The notes: a model not told the origin generated them from the sequence alone. A DNA stretch of 64,000 bases from Bacteroidales bacterium (GCA_017471965.1 JAFURF010000054.1:48727-112726), one strand, 5' to 3'; counted from the stretch's first letter, positions 1-9,248 are shown. Program-made: numbers and translations.

Positions 1-638
1 CCAATTATCTCGGCGAAATCCATGACACCCGTACCGACGGCACCGGACAGTCCGGGATTGTCAGCAGGATGCTCCGCATCATGAGCGGCCGTCCGTCTCC
101 TGTTCCTTGCAAGAAGGTCGTCACACATTTCCTCTCCTGACAGCACACGCAGGACGTCATCAAGTGTATCCACAGCATAGACATCGACTCCTTCATACTC
201 GACCGCTTCCATGGCCGAAGAGGCCGGCAAGATGCACCCCTTCAAGCCCTCCCGCGAGGCAAGTTCGACGATGGGCAGCGCGCCAGGCACATCCCGGACC
301 GTCCCGTCAAGGCCCAGTTCGCCCATCATGAGGAAATCCCCGACAAGGGGAAGGTCACGCTGGCCTGACGATGCTATGATGCCTACGGCTATCGGCACGT
401 CATACCCGCTCCCCTTCTTGTGCATGTCGGCAGGGGCAAGATTTATGACGATCTTCTTGCCCGGAATCCTGAAACCCATCGACTGAAGTGCCGTGATGGT
501 CCTCAAAAGGCTCTCCTTTACTGCAGCATCAGCCAGACCCACCAGATGGATGCCCAGTCCGGACGCGATATCGATCTCTACTGTAACAGGGACGGCATCT
601 ATCCCTATGCATTTCGCTCCATGAATGTTTATCATCAT
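1..638 (-). CDS. YifB/ComM family Mg-chelatase-like AAA+ protein, 5' part (partial)
   Basis: The minus strand is open from an ATG at 638 (a second in-frame ATG lies at 635) to the window edge, giving about 212 residues with no stop. The translation begins MMINIHGAKCIGIDAVPV and continues with VEIDIASGLGIHLVGLAD, INLAPADMHKKGSGYDVPIA and FLMMGELGLDGTVRDVPGAL, the conserved N-terminal domain of the YifB/ComM family. The AAA+ Mg-chelatase core lies outside the window. In naturally competent bacteria ComM is a branch-migration helicase; whether this copy does that is inference. It is divergent from the mlaE gene. Confidence 0.88.
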   Translation of the reverse strand, partial: MMINIHGAKCIGIDAVPVTVEIDIASGLGIHLVGLADAAVKESLLRTITALQSMGFRIPGKKIVINLAPADMHKKGSGYDVPIAVGIIASSGQRDLPLVGDFLMMGELGLDGTVRDVPGALPIVELASREGLKGCILPASSAMEAVEYEGVDVYAVDTLDDVLRVLSGEEMCDDLLARNRRRTAAHDAEHPADNPGLSGAVGTGVMDFAEII

Positions 639-728
639 ATCTCAACATATTTTGGTTTTCAGACAGAAATTGCGTACCCCAAATGTTGCCATGATATTCG
701 AGAAACAGACTAAAAAAAAGAAAAATGT

Positions 729-761
729 GACTAAATTCGCATGATAAAATAAATTTTAGTC
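729..761 (+). repeat. inverted repeat abutting the mlaE start codon
   Basis: GACTAAA at 729-735 is matched by TTTAGTC at 755-761, one base before the mlaE ATG. The 19-base spacer is AT-rich. It could be an operator or a leader hairpin for the permease gene. No function can be assigned. Confidence 0.3.
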
Positions 762-1508
762 ATGCTAAAAAAAATCTTTGTGTCTGTCGGAAGGTATTTC
801 CTCTTCCTCAAAATGGTCTTCAGGAGGCCTGAGAAGTGGAAAATCTTCTGGAGGCAGTTCGTCAATGAAGCAGATAAACTGATTCTGTCGTCTATTCTTC
901 TGGTGGGAGTGATATCGCTCTTCATCGGAGGAGTCCTGGTCATCCAGACGGCATCGAATCTTGAAAACCCCATAATCGACAAGATGTACATAGGATACAT
1001 GGTAAGGGAAAGCCTCATCCTGGAGTTCTGTTCGACGATGGTTGCTCTGATCCTGGCAGGCAAGATGGGGTCCAACATCTCTTCCGAGATCGGAAGCATG
1101 AGGATCACCGAGCAGATTGACGCGATGGACATGATGGGCATCAACTCGGCAGGTTTTCTGGTGCTGCCGAAAGTCACCGCTGCTGCCATCCTCAGTCCGC
1201 TCCTTATGCTCCTGAGCCTTGCACTCGGTCTTGTCGGAGGATGGATTGTGGTGGAGAGCACTCAGATCATACCTACGGCATCATACATAACCGGAATAAA
1301 GGCCTTCTATAACGGATTCTACATCTTCTACAGTTGCTTCAAGATGTCCTTGTTCTGCTTCATGATAGCATCCATTGCAGCCTTCAACGGCTATTATGCC
1401 AAAGGCGGATCTCTTGGAGTGGGACGCTCCAGCACACAGGCCATCGTCACCACCAGCATTCTGATACTGATGGCCGACCTCATTGTCACACAACTCATGC
1501 TTTATTAG
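762..1508 (+). CDS. mlaE: MlaE-type ABC transporter permease (lipid transport)
   Basis: This 248-residue membrane protein has the MlaE/permease architecture. A short cytoplasmic N-terminus is followed by hydrophobic segments (near residues 44-65, 85-105, 140-170, 195-215 and 230-248) and the family stretch NPIIDKMYIGYMVRESLILE then GSNISSEIGSMRITEQIDAM. In this family the permease dimer works with an MlaF ATPase and an MCE-domain protein to move phospholipid between the membranes. The ATPase gene follows five bases downstream, so the two are almost certainly co-transcribed. The MCE protein gene is not in the window. Confidence 0.9.
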   Translation: MLKKIFVSVGRYFLFLKMVFRRPEKWKIFWRQFVNEADKLILSSILLVGVISLFIGGVLVIQTASNLENPIIDKMYIGYMVRESLILEFCSTMVALILAGKMGSNISSEIGSMRITEQIDAMDMMGINSAGFLVLPKVTAAAILSPLLMLLSLALGLVGGWIVVESTQIIPTASYITGIKAFYNGFYIFYSCFKMSLFCFMIASIAAFNGYYAKGGSLGVGRSSTQAIVTTSILILMADLIVTQLMLY

Positions 1509-1513
1509 ACACC

Positions 1514-2263
1514 ATGATAAAGGTAGAACACCTCAACAAGAGTTTCGACGGAGTACAGGTCCTGAAGGACATCTGCGTGGAATACGAACCAGGAAAGTGC
1601 AACATGATCATCGGCGCGAGCGGATCGGGCAAGACCGTGCTGCTGAAGAATCTGATAGGACTTCTGGAACCGGACAGCGGCGAAATATGCTACGGTGACA
1701 GGAAACTGTCGCAGATGGACTATGAAGAAAAGAAGAAACTGCGCCAGAAGATAGGCATCCTCTTCCAGGGAAGCGCTCTCTTCGACTTCGCAACCGTCAT
1801 AGAGAACGTGATGTTCCCCATGGAGTTCCTTACCGACTGGTCCGAAACACAGAGACGCGAAAGAGCACGGTATTGCCTCGAAAAGGTGAACGTCATCGGT
1901 TCTGACGACAAATATCCCAACGAACTCAGCGGCGGCATGCAGAAGCGCGTAGGCATAGCAAGGGCCATAGCCTTGAATCCGGAATACCTGTTCTGCGACG
2001 AACCGAACTCCGGCCTTGACCCATACACATCCATCCTGATCGACCGCCTCATCAGCGACCTGACAAAGGAGTTCAACATGACCACCATCGTGAACACACA
2101 CGACATGAACTCCATACTGGAAATCGGCGACAAGATAGGATTCATCTATCAGGGTTCCCTCCTGTGGCAGGGCGACAAGAACACGATACTCCAGACTGAA
2201 TGCAAGGAACTCAAGGACTTTGTCTGCGCCAACGCATTAGCGAGAAACATCATCGGAAAGTGA
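1514..2263 (+). CDS. mlaF: MlaF-type ABC transporter ATP-binding protein
   Basis: This 249-residue ABC ATPase has Walker A GASGSGKT, signature LSGGMQKRV, Walker B YLFCDEPNSGLDP and the H-loop VNTHDM. The ATG at 1514 is chosen because the protein then begins MIKVEHLNKSFDG, the normal ABC start; the frame is open further upstream only by overlap with mlaE. It should pair with the permease just upstream to power lipid transport. Its last 27 bases overlap the end of a convergent lipoprotein gene. Confidence 0.92.
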   Translation: MIKVEHLNKSFDGVQVLKDICVEYEPGKCNMIIGASGSGKTVLLKNLIGLLEPDSGEICYGDRKLSQMDYEEKKKLRQKIGILFQGSALFDFATVIENVMFPMEFLTDWSETQRRERARYCLEKVNVIGSDDKYPNELSGGMQKRVGIARAIALNPEYLFCDEPNSGLDPYTSILIDRLISDLTKEFNMTTIVNTHDMNSILEIGDKIGFIYQGSLLWQGDKNTILQTECKELKDFVCANALARNIIGK

Positions 2264-3427
2264 CACGCCGGATATATATCCGTTGATATTCAAGACATTG
2301 ACATTCCCGTTCATCCAGATGGCGGGAGGCCCTCCCGAGTCAGAAGACAGCCCTGCAACCGCCCCATTTTCACCATATGCTACCGGATTATATCCTCTTA
2401 TGCTATATCCTGCAGGCATTTCATAAGTCTCTGTATCAACACAAATGACACCTGCTTCTGTCCCGCGAGGGTTGCATAACATGCACATACCATTTCGCGA
2501 CGCACTAGCGGCAACGGCCGTAACTCCTTTAGGTGACCGTCTCCACATATCCCCTCCATACCACAGAGCAGTGACCAGGGATGAATCCGGATATAGAATA
2601 CAGCGTACGGATACGCACAAGCAGCCTCTTCCCAAAAATTCCGCATTTGTCACTTCTCCGCTCAGAAAGATACCCGGCCTTTCTTCCATAGAGCCTCGTA
2701 CCAGCATCGGCATAAGACCTTCACTCTTAGAGACCAGGGCATAGAGACCATCATCATAATGCCTCATATCATGCACCAGGCCATTAAGTTCAAGCATCTC
2801 CACCGTACCGTCACAGACCGAATAATAACGTTCCACCACTCCTGAGGCCTCTTTGACTGAACGTGAGAAACAGAAACAGACCCGGCCTTCACATATATCC
2901 AGATGTCCGAACAAGATGGCATCATCGCGCCTGAGGACTTCCTTGCCGTCCACACGATAGACAAATCCACCACCGGTGGAAATGTTCAGGGTATGGACCA
3001 CTCCTTCCTGTACAAGCATCCTTGCCACCGTCTCCGGGGCCTCATATCTGAACAGTTCCCTTCCGTCCTTCTTGATTACCGTCACGGTTCCGTCCGTCCA
3101 GTCCGTGTACAGATGCCCTCCGATGACCCTGTGCCGCTGCGGATCGGCAGACGTCTGATGACTTTCACCTACCGGGACCCGGAGCACAGGAACTCCATCT
3201 GCAAAGACGGCGAGAGAACAGGCGGCTTCGGTTCCTCCCGGATCCGAACGCCAGTCATATCCGTCAGGATAGTCCACCACAGTGACATAACTGACCTGTC
3301 CATACTGATTCTGTGGAGGACCGGTCCATATCCCGTCAGGATTGGAATGGTCACCCACCCTCGTCTCTTCAAGGCCGCAGGCTATGACCAGGAGCGATGC
3401 CGATATGAAAGTTGCAATCTTCCTCAT
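2237..3427 (-). CDS. putative lipoprotein, unknown function
   Basis: The 396-residue product starts MRKIATFISASLLVIACGLEE, a lipoprotein signal with lipobox cysteine at residue 17, so it is probably anchored in the outer membrane. The body is rich in short beta-like segments with recurring blade-like pieces (for example GGHLYTDWTDGTVTVI and YYSVCDGTVEMLEL), which suggests a beta-propeller resembling Bacteroidales 6-bladed lipoproteins. I do not recognise the family. It converges on mlaF with a 27-base overlap. Confidence 0.75.
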   Translation of the reverse strand: MRKIATFISASLLVIACGLEETRVGDHSNPDGIWTGPPQNQYGQVSYVTVVDYPDGYDWRSDPGGTEAACSLAVFADGVPVLRVPVGESHQTSADPQRHRVIGGHLYTDWTDGTVTVIKKDGRELFRYEAPETVARMLVQEGVVHTLNISTGGGFVYRVDGKEVLRRDDAILFGHLDICEGRVCFCFSRSVKEASGVVERYYSVCDGTVEMLELNGLVHDMRHYDDGLYALVSKSEGLMPMLVRGSMEERPGIFLSGEVTNAEFLGRGCLCVSVRCILYPDSSLVTALWYGGDMWRRSPKGVTAVAASASRNGMCMLCNPRGTEAGVICVDTETYEMPAGYSIRGYNPVAYGENGAVAGLSSDSGGPPAIWMNGNVNVLNINGYISGVSLSDDVSR

Positions 3428-3538
3428 CTTGTTTTTTCATCAAAGGAAGATAAAACAAAGAAAAAAGCACCGGAATTTCGTCACAGAATCCGGCACTTTC
3501 GTCACATTTTTCTTTTTTTATATGTCTTTTTCCGTTTT

Positions 3539-4456
3539 TTAGTCTCTTTTATAGATTGCAAAGAGGGCAGAACCGGAGCCGGACATGCTGGCATATACAG
3601 CACCGCTGTCATAAAGTGAGCGCTTTATTGCAGCAAGTTCAGGGAATCTGGCGAAGACGGTTTCCTCAAAGTCATTGACAAGGACTCCGTCCCACTCCTC
3701 GACCGGTGTTGAGAGAACTTCTCTAAGAGGCACTTCCGGAAGGTGCGGTCTGATTCCGCCATATGCATCCTTCGTTGATACGGCTATGCCCGCAGGGGTT
3801 ATGACCCGGATTTCATATGAGTCTTCAATCTGCAGGTCATATGGGGTCAGGACTTCACCTCTACCTTCGCCTATCATCGGACGGTTGTATACGAAGAATG
3901 CACAGTCGCTTCCGAGTCTTGCAGCATATCCCGCCAACTGTTCCTCGGAGAGTTCCAGAGAGAACATCTCATTGAGCATATTCAGTGCAAATGCCGCATC
4001 AGCCGAACCTCCTCCCAGGCCGGCACCGACAGGGGAGGTCTTCTCAAGGAATATCTTTACCGGAGGCATGTCAAAATCTTCTGCCAGGATGTAATATGCC
4101 TTGGCGGTCAGGTCTTTCAGAGGGTCCCAGTCCACGCCTTCGCTTCGGGCGATGGTGATCATGAGCCTGCCGTCTTCAGATATGCCCTGAACCATCTTCG
4201 GGGCCGTTCTTTCTTCCGTCCCGACTCCGAAGACTCCTTCACGCTCCATACTGCCTTGCGATGCAGGCACCTCGCTTCCGTAACGGGAGAAAAGTGATGC
4301 CGAAGTCCTGCTGAAATCGTCGCCGGTGATGATTTCAAGGGTGTCGCTGATGCCGAAGTATGGTACGAAAAGGGTCTCGAGGTCGTGAAAGCCGTCCTCC
4401 CTCTTGCGGAGAACGTTCAGACCGAGGTTGATCTTGACATTCGGGTTCGTTATCAT
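3539..4456 (-). CDS. ispE: 4-diphosphocytidyl-2-C-methyl-D-erythritol kinase
   Basis: This GHMP kinase of the MEP isoprenoid pathway phosphorylates the 2-hydroxyl of CDP-methylerythritol. It shows MITNPNVKINLGLNVLRKREDG, the glycine-rich ATP loop PVGAGLGGGSADAAF and the C-terminal MSGSGSALFAIY. The start is set at 4456 (an alternative ATG at 4462 adds two residues) because family members begin with the NxKINLGL strand. The longer open frame up to 4558 only reads through a repeat element. A non-family insert near residues 60-85 rich in E, G and R is seen before the LMITIARSEG strand. It lies downstream of sufD on the same strand. Confidence 0.9.
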   Translation of the reverse strand: MITNPNVKINLGLNVLRKREDGFHDLETLFVPYFGISDTLEIITGDDFSRTSASLFSRYGSEVPASQGSMEREGVFGVGTEERTAPKMVQGISEDGRLMITIARSEGVDWDPLKDLTAKAYYILAEDFDMPPVKIFLEKTSPVGAGLGGGSADAAFALNMLNEMFSLELSEEQLAGYAARLGSDCAFFVYNRPMIGEGRGEVLTPYDLQIEDSYEIRVITPAGIAVSTKDAYGGIRPHLPEVPLREVLSTPVEEWDGVLVNDFEETVFARFPELAAIKRSLYDSGAVYASMSGSGSALFAIYKRD

Positions 4457-4496
4457 ATTCATCGTGTTTCGACTGACCACAGGTGGTATGTTCCGT

Positions 4497-4543
4497 GACC
4501 CCCGCCCTCTTTGAGGGCACCCCCTAGCCGGGGGTGGCATGTC
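4497..4543. repeat. palindromic dispersed repeat, copy A (intergenic)
   Basis: Read on the minus strand it is GACATGCCACCCCC, GGCTAGGGGGTGCC, a small CCCTC/GAGGG stem and CGGGGGTC. Copy B at 5201-5250 shares the first 28 bases exactly and the last eight, differing only in the central stem. Even the outer flanks are similar (TGTGGA before, GGAAC after). It sits between sufD and ispE, and its read-through creates a false N-terminal extension of ispE. Confidence 0.8.
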
Positions 4544-4575
4544 ACTTCCACATATCACCTATGGTCAATCGTATG

Positions 4576-5331
4576 TTAAATGATCTGCCTGATGGATTCT
4601 TCTATGCGTGATGCTATCGACTCTCTTTGGGATTTGTCTTCTATATGCTCAAGAACAGGAGCGATGAACGAGATCATCTGCAGGACCTTTGCATCCTCGA
4701 GGCTTATGCCCCTCGAACGCATGTAGAACTGCTCTTCCTCGTTCAGGCGGCCGATAGTGGCTCCGTGAGAGCATTTGACATCGTCCGCATATATCTCCAG
4801 TTGAGGCTTTGTGTCGACCTTGGCACCGTCAGAAAGAAGAAGATTGTGGTTTTCCTGATATGCCTCTGTCTTCTGCGCGTCCTGAGCAACTATTATCTTT
4901 CCATAGAAATCCACCCTGGAAGTGCCTCCTGCAATGCCTTTGAACAACTGGCGGGAGTTGCAGTGAGGCAGGTCATGATGCATGTCCACGGCAATCTTCA
5001 CCTTCTCTTCCCAACCGCATACATACGCACCATAGATATTCGCTTCCGCTCCTTCCCCGACAAGACGCACATCCAACCTGATGTCGCACGATGTTCCCGG
5101 CATGACCAGAAGTACCACATCCACCTTTGCGTCTCTTTCCACAACGATATGCTGTGATATTCCCTTGCAGAAGTGGCCGTTTGGTGTTGATTGTGGAGAC
5201 GACATGCCACCCCCGGCTAGGGGGTGCCTGTCGACAGACAGGCGGGGGTCGTCGGAACAACAACCCGAACGACCGTCCAAAACATAAACTCTATGAACAA
5301 TATTGTTCGATTTTATAATCATATCATCCAT
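4576..5331 (-). CDS. sufD: Fe-S cluster assembly protein SufD, short form with repeat-encoded insert
   Basis: The 251-residue protein ends in the SufB/SufD core: LEIYADDVKCSHGATIGRL, then QFYMRSRGISLEDAKVLQM and SFIAPVLEHI. It would partner SufB and SufC in the Fe-S scaffold complex. It is much shorter than the roughly 430-residue enterobacterial SufD because the N-terminal helical part is missing. Residues 28-44 are encoded by the palindromic repeat at 5201-5250, which keeps the frame open. The start lies 3 bases after the sufC stop, indicating translational coupling. Confidence 0.88.
   Translation of the reverse strand: MDDMIIKSNNIVHRVYVLDGRSGCCSDDPRLSVDRHPLAGGGMSSPQSTPNGHFCKGISQHIVVERDAKVDVVLLVMPGTSCDIRLDVRLVGEGAEANIYGAYVCGWEEKVKIAVDMHHDLPHCNSRQLFKGIAGGTSRVDFYGKIIVAQDAQKTEAYQENHNLLLSDGAKVDTKPQLEIYADDVKCSHGATIGRLNEEEQFYMRSRGISLEDAKVLQMISFIAPVLEHIEDKSQRESIASRIEESIRQII
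5201..5250. repeat. palindromic dispersed repeat, copy B (inside sufD)
   Basis: This 50-bp copy starts GACATGCCACCCCC and ends GGCGGGGGTC, with an inner CCTGTC/GACAGG stem. It is the same element as copy A at 4497-4543, in the opposite sense relative to the window. It lies in frame within sufD and encodes about 17 residues (DPRLSVDRHPLAGGGMS). Confidence 0.8.
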
Positions 5332-5334
5332 ATC

Positions 5335-6084
5335 CTACAGATTATCGTAACCCTTCTCCTCAATCTCCGCAACAAGTTCCTTGCCTGCAGTCCTGACGAT
5401 CTTTCCGTCCTTGAGTACATGAACCACATCCGGAACGATGTAGTCCAGAAGACGCTGATAGTGTGTGATGACGATGGCTGCCTTTTCCGGAGTGTGAAGG
5501 GCGTTCACACCATTGGCCACGATACGGAGGGCATCTACGTCCAGTCCGCTGTCCGTCTCGTCAAGGATGGCGAGAGTCGGATCAAGCATGGCCATCTGGA
5601 ATATCTCGTTACGCTTCTTCTCTCCGCCGGAGAATCCGACATTGACCTCACGCTTGGCGAATTCCGGCTTCATCTGCACAAAAGCCATCTTCTCGCGCAT
5701 GAGTTTCAGGAAGTCACCTGCCTTCAGAGGCTCCAGTCCCTTGCCTGTGCGATGGGCATTGACAGCGGTCTTCATGAAATTTGTGATGGAAACTCCCGGT
5801 ATCTCCACAGGGTACTGGAAAGAAAGGAAGATTCCCGCCCATGCCCTTTCTTCAGGCGACATAGCAAGAAGGTCCTGTCCCATGAATTCGATTGAACCTT
5901 CAGTCACCGTGAACTGAGGCTTTCCTGCCAGCACTGCCGACAGTGTACTCTTTCCGGCACCGTTCGGTCCCATCACTGCATGGATCTCTCCCTTGCGGAT
6001 CACCAGGTCCACACCCTTGAGGATTTCCTTATCCTCAACAGAGGCCCTAAGGCCCTCGATCTTCAATAATATATCGTTTGCCAT
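5335..6084 (-). CDS. sufC: Fe-S cluster assembly ATPase SufC
   Basis: This 249-residue ABC ATPase has Walker A GPNGAGKST, signature FSGGEKKRNE, Walker B LAILDETDSGLDVDALR and the family C-terminal VITHYQRLLDYIVPD. SufC is the soluble ATPase of the SufBCD scaffold that drives the conformational change for cluster assembly. It lies between pnuC and sufD on the minus strand. A 147-bp gap with short repeats separates it from pnuC. Confidence 0.96.
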   Translation of the reverse strand: MANDILLKIEGLRASVEDKEILKGVDLVIRKGEIHAVMGPNGAGKSTLSAVLAGKPQFTVTEGSIEFMGQDLLAMSPEERAWAGIFLSFQYPVEIPGVSITNFMKTAVNAHRTGKGLEPLKAGDFLKLMREKMAFVQMKPEFAKREVNVGFSGGEKKRNEIFQMAMLDPTLAILDETDSGLDVDALRIVANGVNALHTPEKAAIVITHYQRLLDYIVPDVVHVLKDGKIVRTAGKELVAEIEEKGYDNL

Positions 6085-6110
6085 ATGCTATATGTTATCT
6101 TATTTTGACC

Positions 6111-6220
6111 ACTGTGTCTTTATTTAGTCCAATTGTGACACAGTAGTGTGCAAATTCAATGTTTCTCCTCAAAACAGCCAACCTCTGTGACACTTTTTCG
6201 TTTTTCTATGACACAGTAGT
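6111..6220. repeat. short direct and inverted repeats between pnuC and sufC
   Basis: TGACACAGTAGT occurs twice (6136-6147 and 6209-6220). ACTGTGTC at 6111-6118 is inverted to the GACACAGT core, and a partial CTGTGACAC lies at 6185-6193. They fill the only sizeable gap in the suf operon. They may form an mRNA hairpin or a protein site; no known element is recognised. Confidence 0.5.
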
Positions 6221-6231
6221 ATCCAAAGCGG

Positions 6232-6888
6232 CTATGCGTCTTTGCGGTACAGTCTGTACCATGTGAACAACGACCATATGCCGTTGACAAGGTACAGGCA
6301 ACTTACTATCGGCATGAACACCAGTCCTGCCTTCAGGTAAAGGGTCAGGTTGGCGATGTTCACGAAGAGCCAGGCTATCCAGCAGTCCCATTTCTTCAGT
6401 GCTGACAAGGTCTGGGCAGTCAGTATGAGCACCGTCACACAGCAGTCCAGATAAGGAAGGGGATTTGCCGGGAAATATCCCACAAACCATCTTGTTCCCA
6501 TCATGGACATGAGCCAGCCCCAAACAAAGGCAAGCACCAGCACCAGAGCCACTATCATTCCTCGTGCAGGCCAGGTGAGCATCGACACCTTGAGTTCACC
6601 AGCCTTTTCAGCGCTCTCTTCTGTCTTCTTCGGATGGCTCCATCGGTACTGGCCCATTATGTTTATGCCCAATGAGACAGGCTGCAGTATCAGATTGGCG
6701 TAAAGGTTCTTCTGCCAGAACATGAAGAACAGCAGGGCTGTATAGACATAGCCTACATAAAAGTTGCTCCTGCGGTTCCTGCCGGCCAGAAAGACCGTAG
6801 TCAGACCGAACACCGCCGACAGAAGATCTATCAGCAGCACCGGCTTCCCGCCCATCTCAAACAGTATGATATTCCAGAACCCCATCAT
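6232..6888 (-). CDS. pnuC: PnuC-family vitamin transporter (nicotinamide riboside or thiamine type)
   Basis: The 218-residue integral membrane protein carries the PnuC/SWEET-like fold. It has [28 protein letters not shown], which holds the typical GxYxW region, then [22 protein letters not shown] with the conserved WLxVN. Seven or so hydrophobic segments fill the chain. Family members carry out facilitated uptake of nicotinamide riboside, thiamine or related vitamins; the substrate cannot be decided here. Its start overlaps the sufB stop by four bases, so it is translated as part of the suf operon, an unusual setting. Confidence 0.85.
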   Translation of the reverse strand: MMGFWNIILFEMGGKPVLLIDLLSAVFGLTTVFLAGRNRRSNFYVGYVYTALLFFMFWQKNLYANLILQPVSLGINIMGQYRWSHPKKTEESAEKAGELKVSMLTWPARGMIVALVLVLAFVWGWLMSMMGTRWFVGYFPANPLPYLDCCVTVLILTAQTLSALKKWDCWIAWLFVNIANLTLYLKAGLVFMPIVSCLYLVNGIWSLFTWYRLYRKDA

Positions 6889-8324
6889 CCGACAGAGCCC
6901 TCCAGACTTACCTGCAGCAGTTTCTGCGCCTCAACGGCAAACTCCATCGGCAGTTTCGACAGCACTTCGCGTGCATATCCGTTAACAATAAGTCCCACAG
7001 CCTCTTCAGGTCCTATCCCCCTCTGGTTGCAGTAGAACAACTGATCCTCGCTGATCTTCGAAGTGGTGGCCTCATGCTCCACGACTGCTGTCTTGTTGGC
7101 GTTCTCGATGTACGGGAAGGTATGCGCCCCGCACTTGTCACCGATCAGAAGACTGTCGCACTGCGAGAAGTTTCGTGCATTGTCCGCGCCTGGAAGCATC
7201 TTCACCAGACCGCGGTAACTGTTCTGACTGCGTCCTGCCGAAATACCCTTGCTGACGATACGGCTACGGGTATTCCGTCCTATATGAATCATCTTAGTGC
7301 CGGTATCCGCCTGCTGCATGTTGTTGGTGAGAGCGACGGAATAGAACTCAGACGAAGAATTGTCTCCCTTGAGTATGGTCGACGGATATTTCCATGTGAT
7401 TGCCGATCCGGTCTCCACCTGAGTCCACGAAAGATGGCTTCCTGAGCCCTTGCATATGCCTCTCTTGGTCACGAAGTTGAAGATTCCGCCACGTCCCTGG
7501 GCATCTCCCGGATACCAGTTCTGCACAGTCGAATACTTCACCTCGGCGTCCTTCTCCACGATTATCTCGACAACGGCCGCATGGAGCTGGTTCTCGTCAC
7601 GCATCGGTGCCGTACAGCCCTCCATATAACTTACATATGACCCTTCGTCCGCCACGATGAGGGTCCTTTCGAACTGACCGGTTCCTCTGGCGTTTATACG
7701 GAAATAACTGGAAAGTTCCATCGGGCAGCGCACTCCCTTCGGAATATAGCAGAAAGATCCGTCACTGAACACGGCGGAATTGAGGGCCGCATAGAAATTG
7801 TCGCCAACAGGCACGACAGACGCCAGATGCTTGCGCACCAGGTCAGGATGCTCCCGCACCGCCTCCGAGAACGAGCAGAAGATGATTCCCTTTTCCTCCA
7901 GAGCGGCACGGAAGGTCGTCTTTACCGACACTGAATCGAAGACGGCATCCACGGCCACACCGGCAAGTGCAGCCCTTTCATGGAGAGGAATTCCCAACTT
8001 GTCGAAAGTCTTCTCAAGTTCCGGATCGATCTCCTTAGGACGGTCCTCGTCCCTTTTGGGTGCCGCATAATAGATGATGTCCTGAAAGTCTATTTCAGGA
8101 ATGTCGAGATGCGCCCACTTCGGCATAGGCATCTTCTGCCACCTGCGGAAGGCGTCCAGACGGAACTGGAGCATCCACTCCGGCTCTTTCTTCTTTGCCG
8201 ATATAAGGCGTATGATATCTTCATTGAGGCCCTTGGGTATGAATTCCTGCTCCACATCCGTCACGAAACCATGTTCATACTCCTTGTCCGCAATGCTGTC
8301 CAATATTTCTTTATCCTTGCTCAT
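6885..8324 (-). CDS. sufB: Fe-S cluster assembly protein SufB
   Basis: The 479-residue SufB begins with the charged N-terminal helix region and includes [57 protein letters not shown] and the C-terminal [22 protein letters not shown]. It is the scaffold on which Fe-S clusters are built with SufC and SufD. It is the first gene of the leftward operon sufB-pnuC-sufC-sufD and has a promoter-like element just upstream. Confidence 0.97.
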   Translation of the reverse strand: MSKDKEILDSIADKEYEHGFVTDVEQEFIPKGLNEDIIRLISAKKKEPEWMLQFRLDAFRRWQKMPMPKWAHLDIPEIDFQDIIYYAAPKRDEDRPKEIDPELEKTFDKLGIPLHERAALAGVAVDAVFDSVSVKTTFRAALEEKGIIFCSFSEAVREHPDLVRKHLASVVPVGDNFYAALNSAVFSDGSFCYIPKGVRCPMELSSYFRINARGTGQFERTLIVADEGSYVSYMEGCTAPMRDENQLHAAVVEIIVEKDAEVKYSTVQNWYPGDAQGRGGIFNFVTKRGICKGSGSHLSWTQVETGSAITWKYPSTILKGDNSSSEFYSVALTNNMQQADTGTKMIHIGRNTRSRIVSKGISAGRSQNSYRGLVKMLPGADNARNFSQCDSLLIGDKCGAHTFPYIENANKTAVVEHEATTSKISEDQLFYCNQRGIGPEEAVGLIVNGYAREVLSKLPMEFAVEAQKLLQVSLEGSVG

Positions 8325-8348
8325 AAAAAATGCTATCCTGCAATGTCA

Positions 8349-8378
8349 GGGCCAACATGGCCCCAACTTGCAAAGATA
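8349..8378 (-). promoter_or_regulatory. sufB operon -7 promoter element and leader hairpin
   Basis: On the minus strand TATCTTTG (8378 to 8371) fits the Bacteroidetes -7 consensus TAnnTTTG. A GGGCCA/TGGCCC hairpin with a three-base loop (8349-8363) follows in the presumed leader. No clear -33 TTG is seen. Confidence 0.5.
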
Positions 8379-8423
8379 GCAGATTTTTCTTTCCTTTCAG
8401 CGTTTATGGAACGCAAACTGACG

Positions 8424-9248
8424 CTATAGAGCGAACATGACCGGAACAGACATACGGACGTTCTTCTTTTCACCGTGTTGCTCTCCAGGAGTCCACTTCG
8501 GAGAACGTTTCACGACCTTGACGGCCTCTTCGTTCAGTACCGGATCCGACCCGAATACGGCATGGACATCGGCAACACTTCCGTCCTTCATGACGGTAAA
8601 TTCCACAATCACCATTCTGGAATCTCCGGATGAGCGCCCCGTCATCGGAACCACAACCTGTGAATTCACCCAGAGGGCGAAATCATCGACGTCACCTCCC
8701 TGGAATTTCGGATTGACCAGTCCTGCCTTTTCCCTCAGCGCAAGGTTGCGCTCCTCCCATCGTATCTCCTGATCCCTCAGGAACTCCTCCTGCCTGCGCC
8801 TGAAATCCACCTGAGGATATGACGGTTTGCTGAAGACCGTGCCGGATGCGTCAGTCTTGGAGTCATATATCCTTTCCTTCAGTTTTCCGTTGCGGAATCT
8901 GCCGACATGAACTGTTCCGTCCGCCCTATACAGAGTGTCAATTCCATGATATCTGCCGTTCCTGTAGTTTCCGGACACTACGATACCGTTGTCCCTGTAG
9001 ATGCGGCCATGTCCTGTAGCCTTTCCTTTGCGGTATTCTCCCCAATAGACTTCTCCGTTCGGCAGGTAGCAGACGCACCTTCCTTCAGGTCTGCCCTTGA
9101 TGAATGTTCCGAAGATAAGACCGTTTTCCTGAGAATAGAGGATGCCCTCGCCTTCGGGCCACTGGCCCTCATATTTGTCCTGTGCAGAGAGAGACATTGA
9201 CGACAGCCCCGCAATCACCAATGTCAAAAGATAGAATCGCAATTTCAT
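8424..9248 (-). CDS. MORN-repeat protein with TonB C-terminal domain
   Basis: From the ATG at 9248 the 274-residue protein starts with a signal peptide (MKLRFYLLTLVIAGLSSMSLSAQ). Five or so MORN-type repeats follow (YEGQWPEGEGILY, GTFIKGRPEGRCVCYLPNG, GEYRKGKATGHGRIYRDNG and so on). The last about 100 residues form a TonB C-terminal-like domain (VVIEFTVMKDGSVADVHAVF, EEAVKVVKRSPKWTPGEQ). The fold suggests a periplasmic envelope protein; no TonB transmembrane anchor other than the signal is present. The promoter -7 match TATATTTG lies at 9278-9271. Confidence 0.85.
   Translation of the reverse strand: MKLRFYLLTLVIAGLSSMSLSAQDKYEGQWPEGEGILYSQENGLIFGTFIKGRPEGRCVCYLPNGEVYWGEYRKGKATGHGRIYRDNGIVVSGNYRNGRYHGIDTLYRADGTVHVGRFRNGKLKERIYDSKTDASGTVFSKPSYPQVDFRRRQEEFLRDQEIRWEERNLALREKAGLVNPKFQGGDVDDFALWVNSQVVVPMTGRSSGDSRMVIVEFTVMKDGSVADVHAVFGSDPVLNEEAVKVVKRSPKWTPGEQHGEKKNVRMSVPVMFAL

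Noticed and set aside
4457-4558. Open extension of ispE upstream to 4558
   Set aside because: It translates the palindromic repeat (MPPPARGC), and the family start MITNPNVKINLGL lies at 4456.
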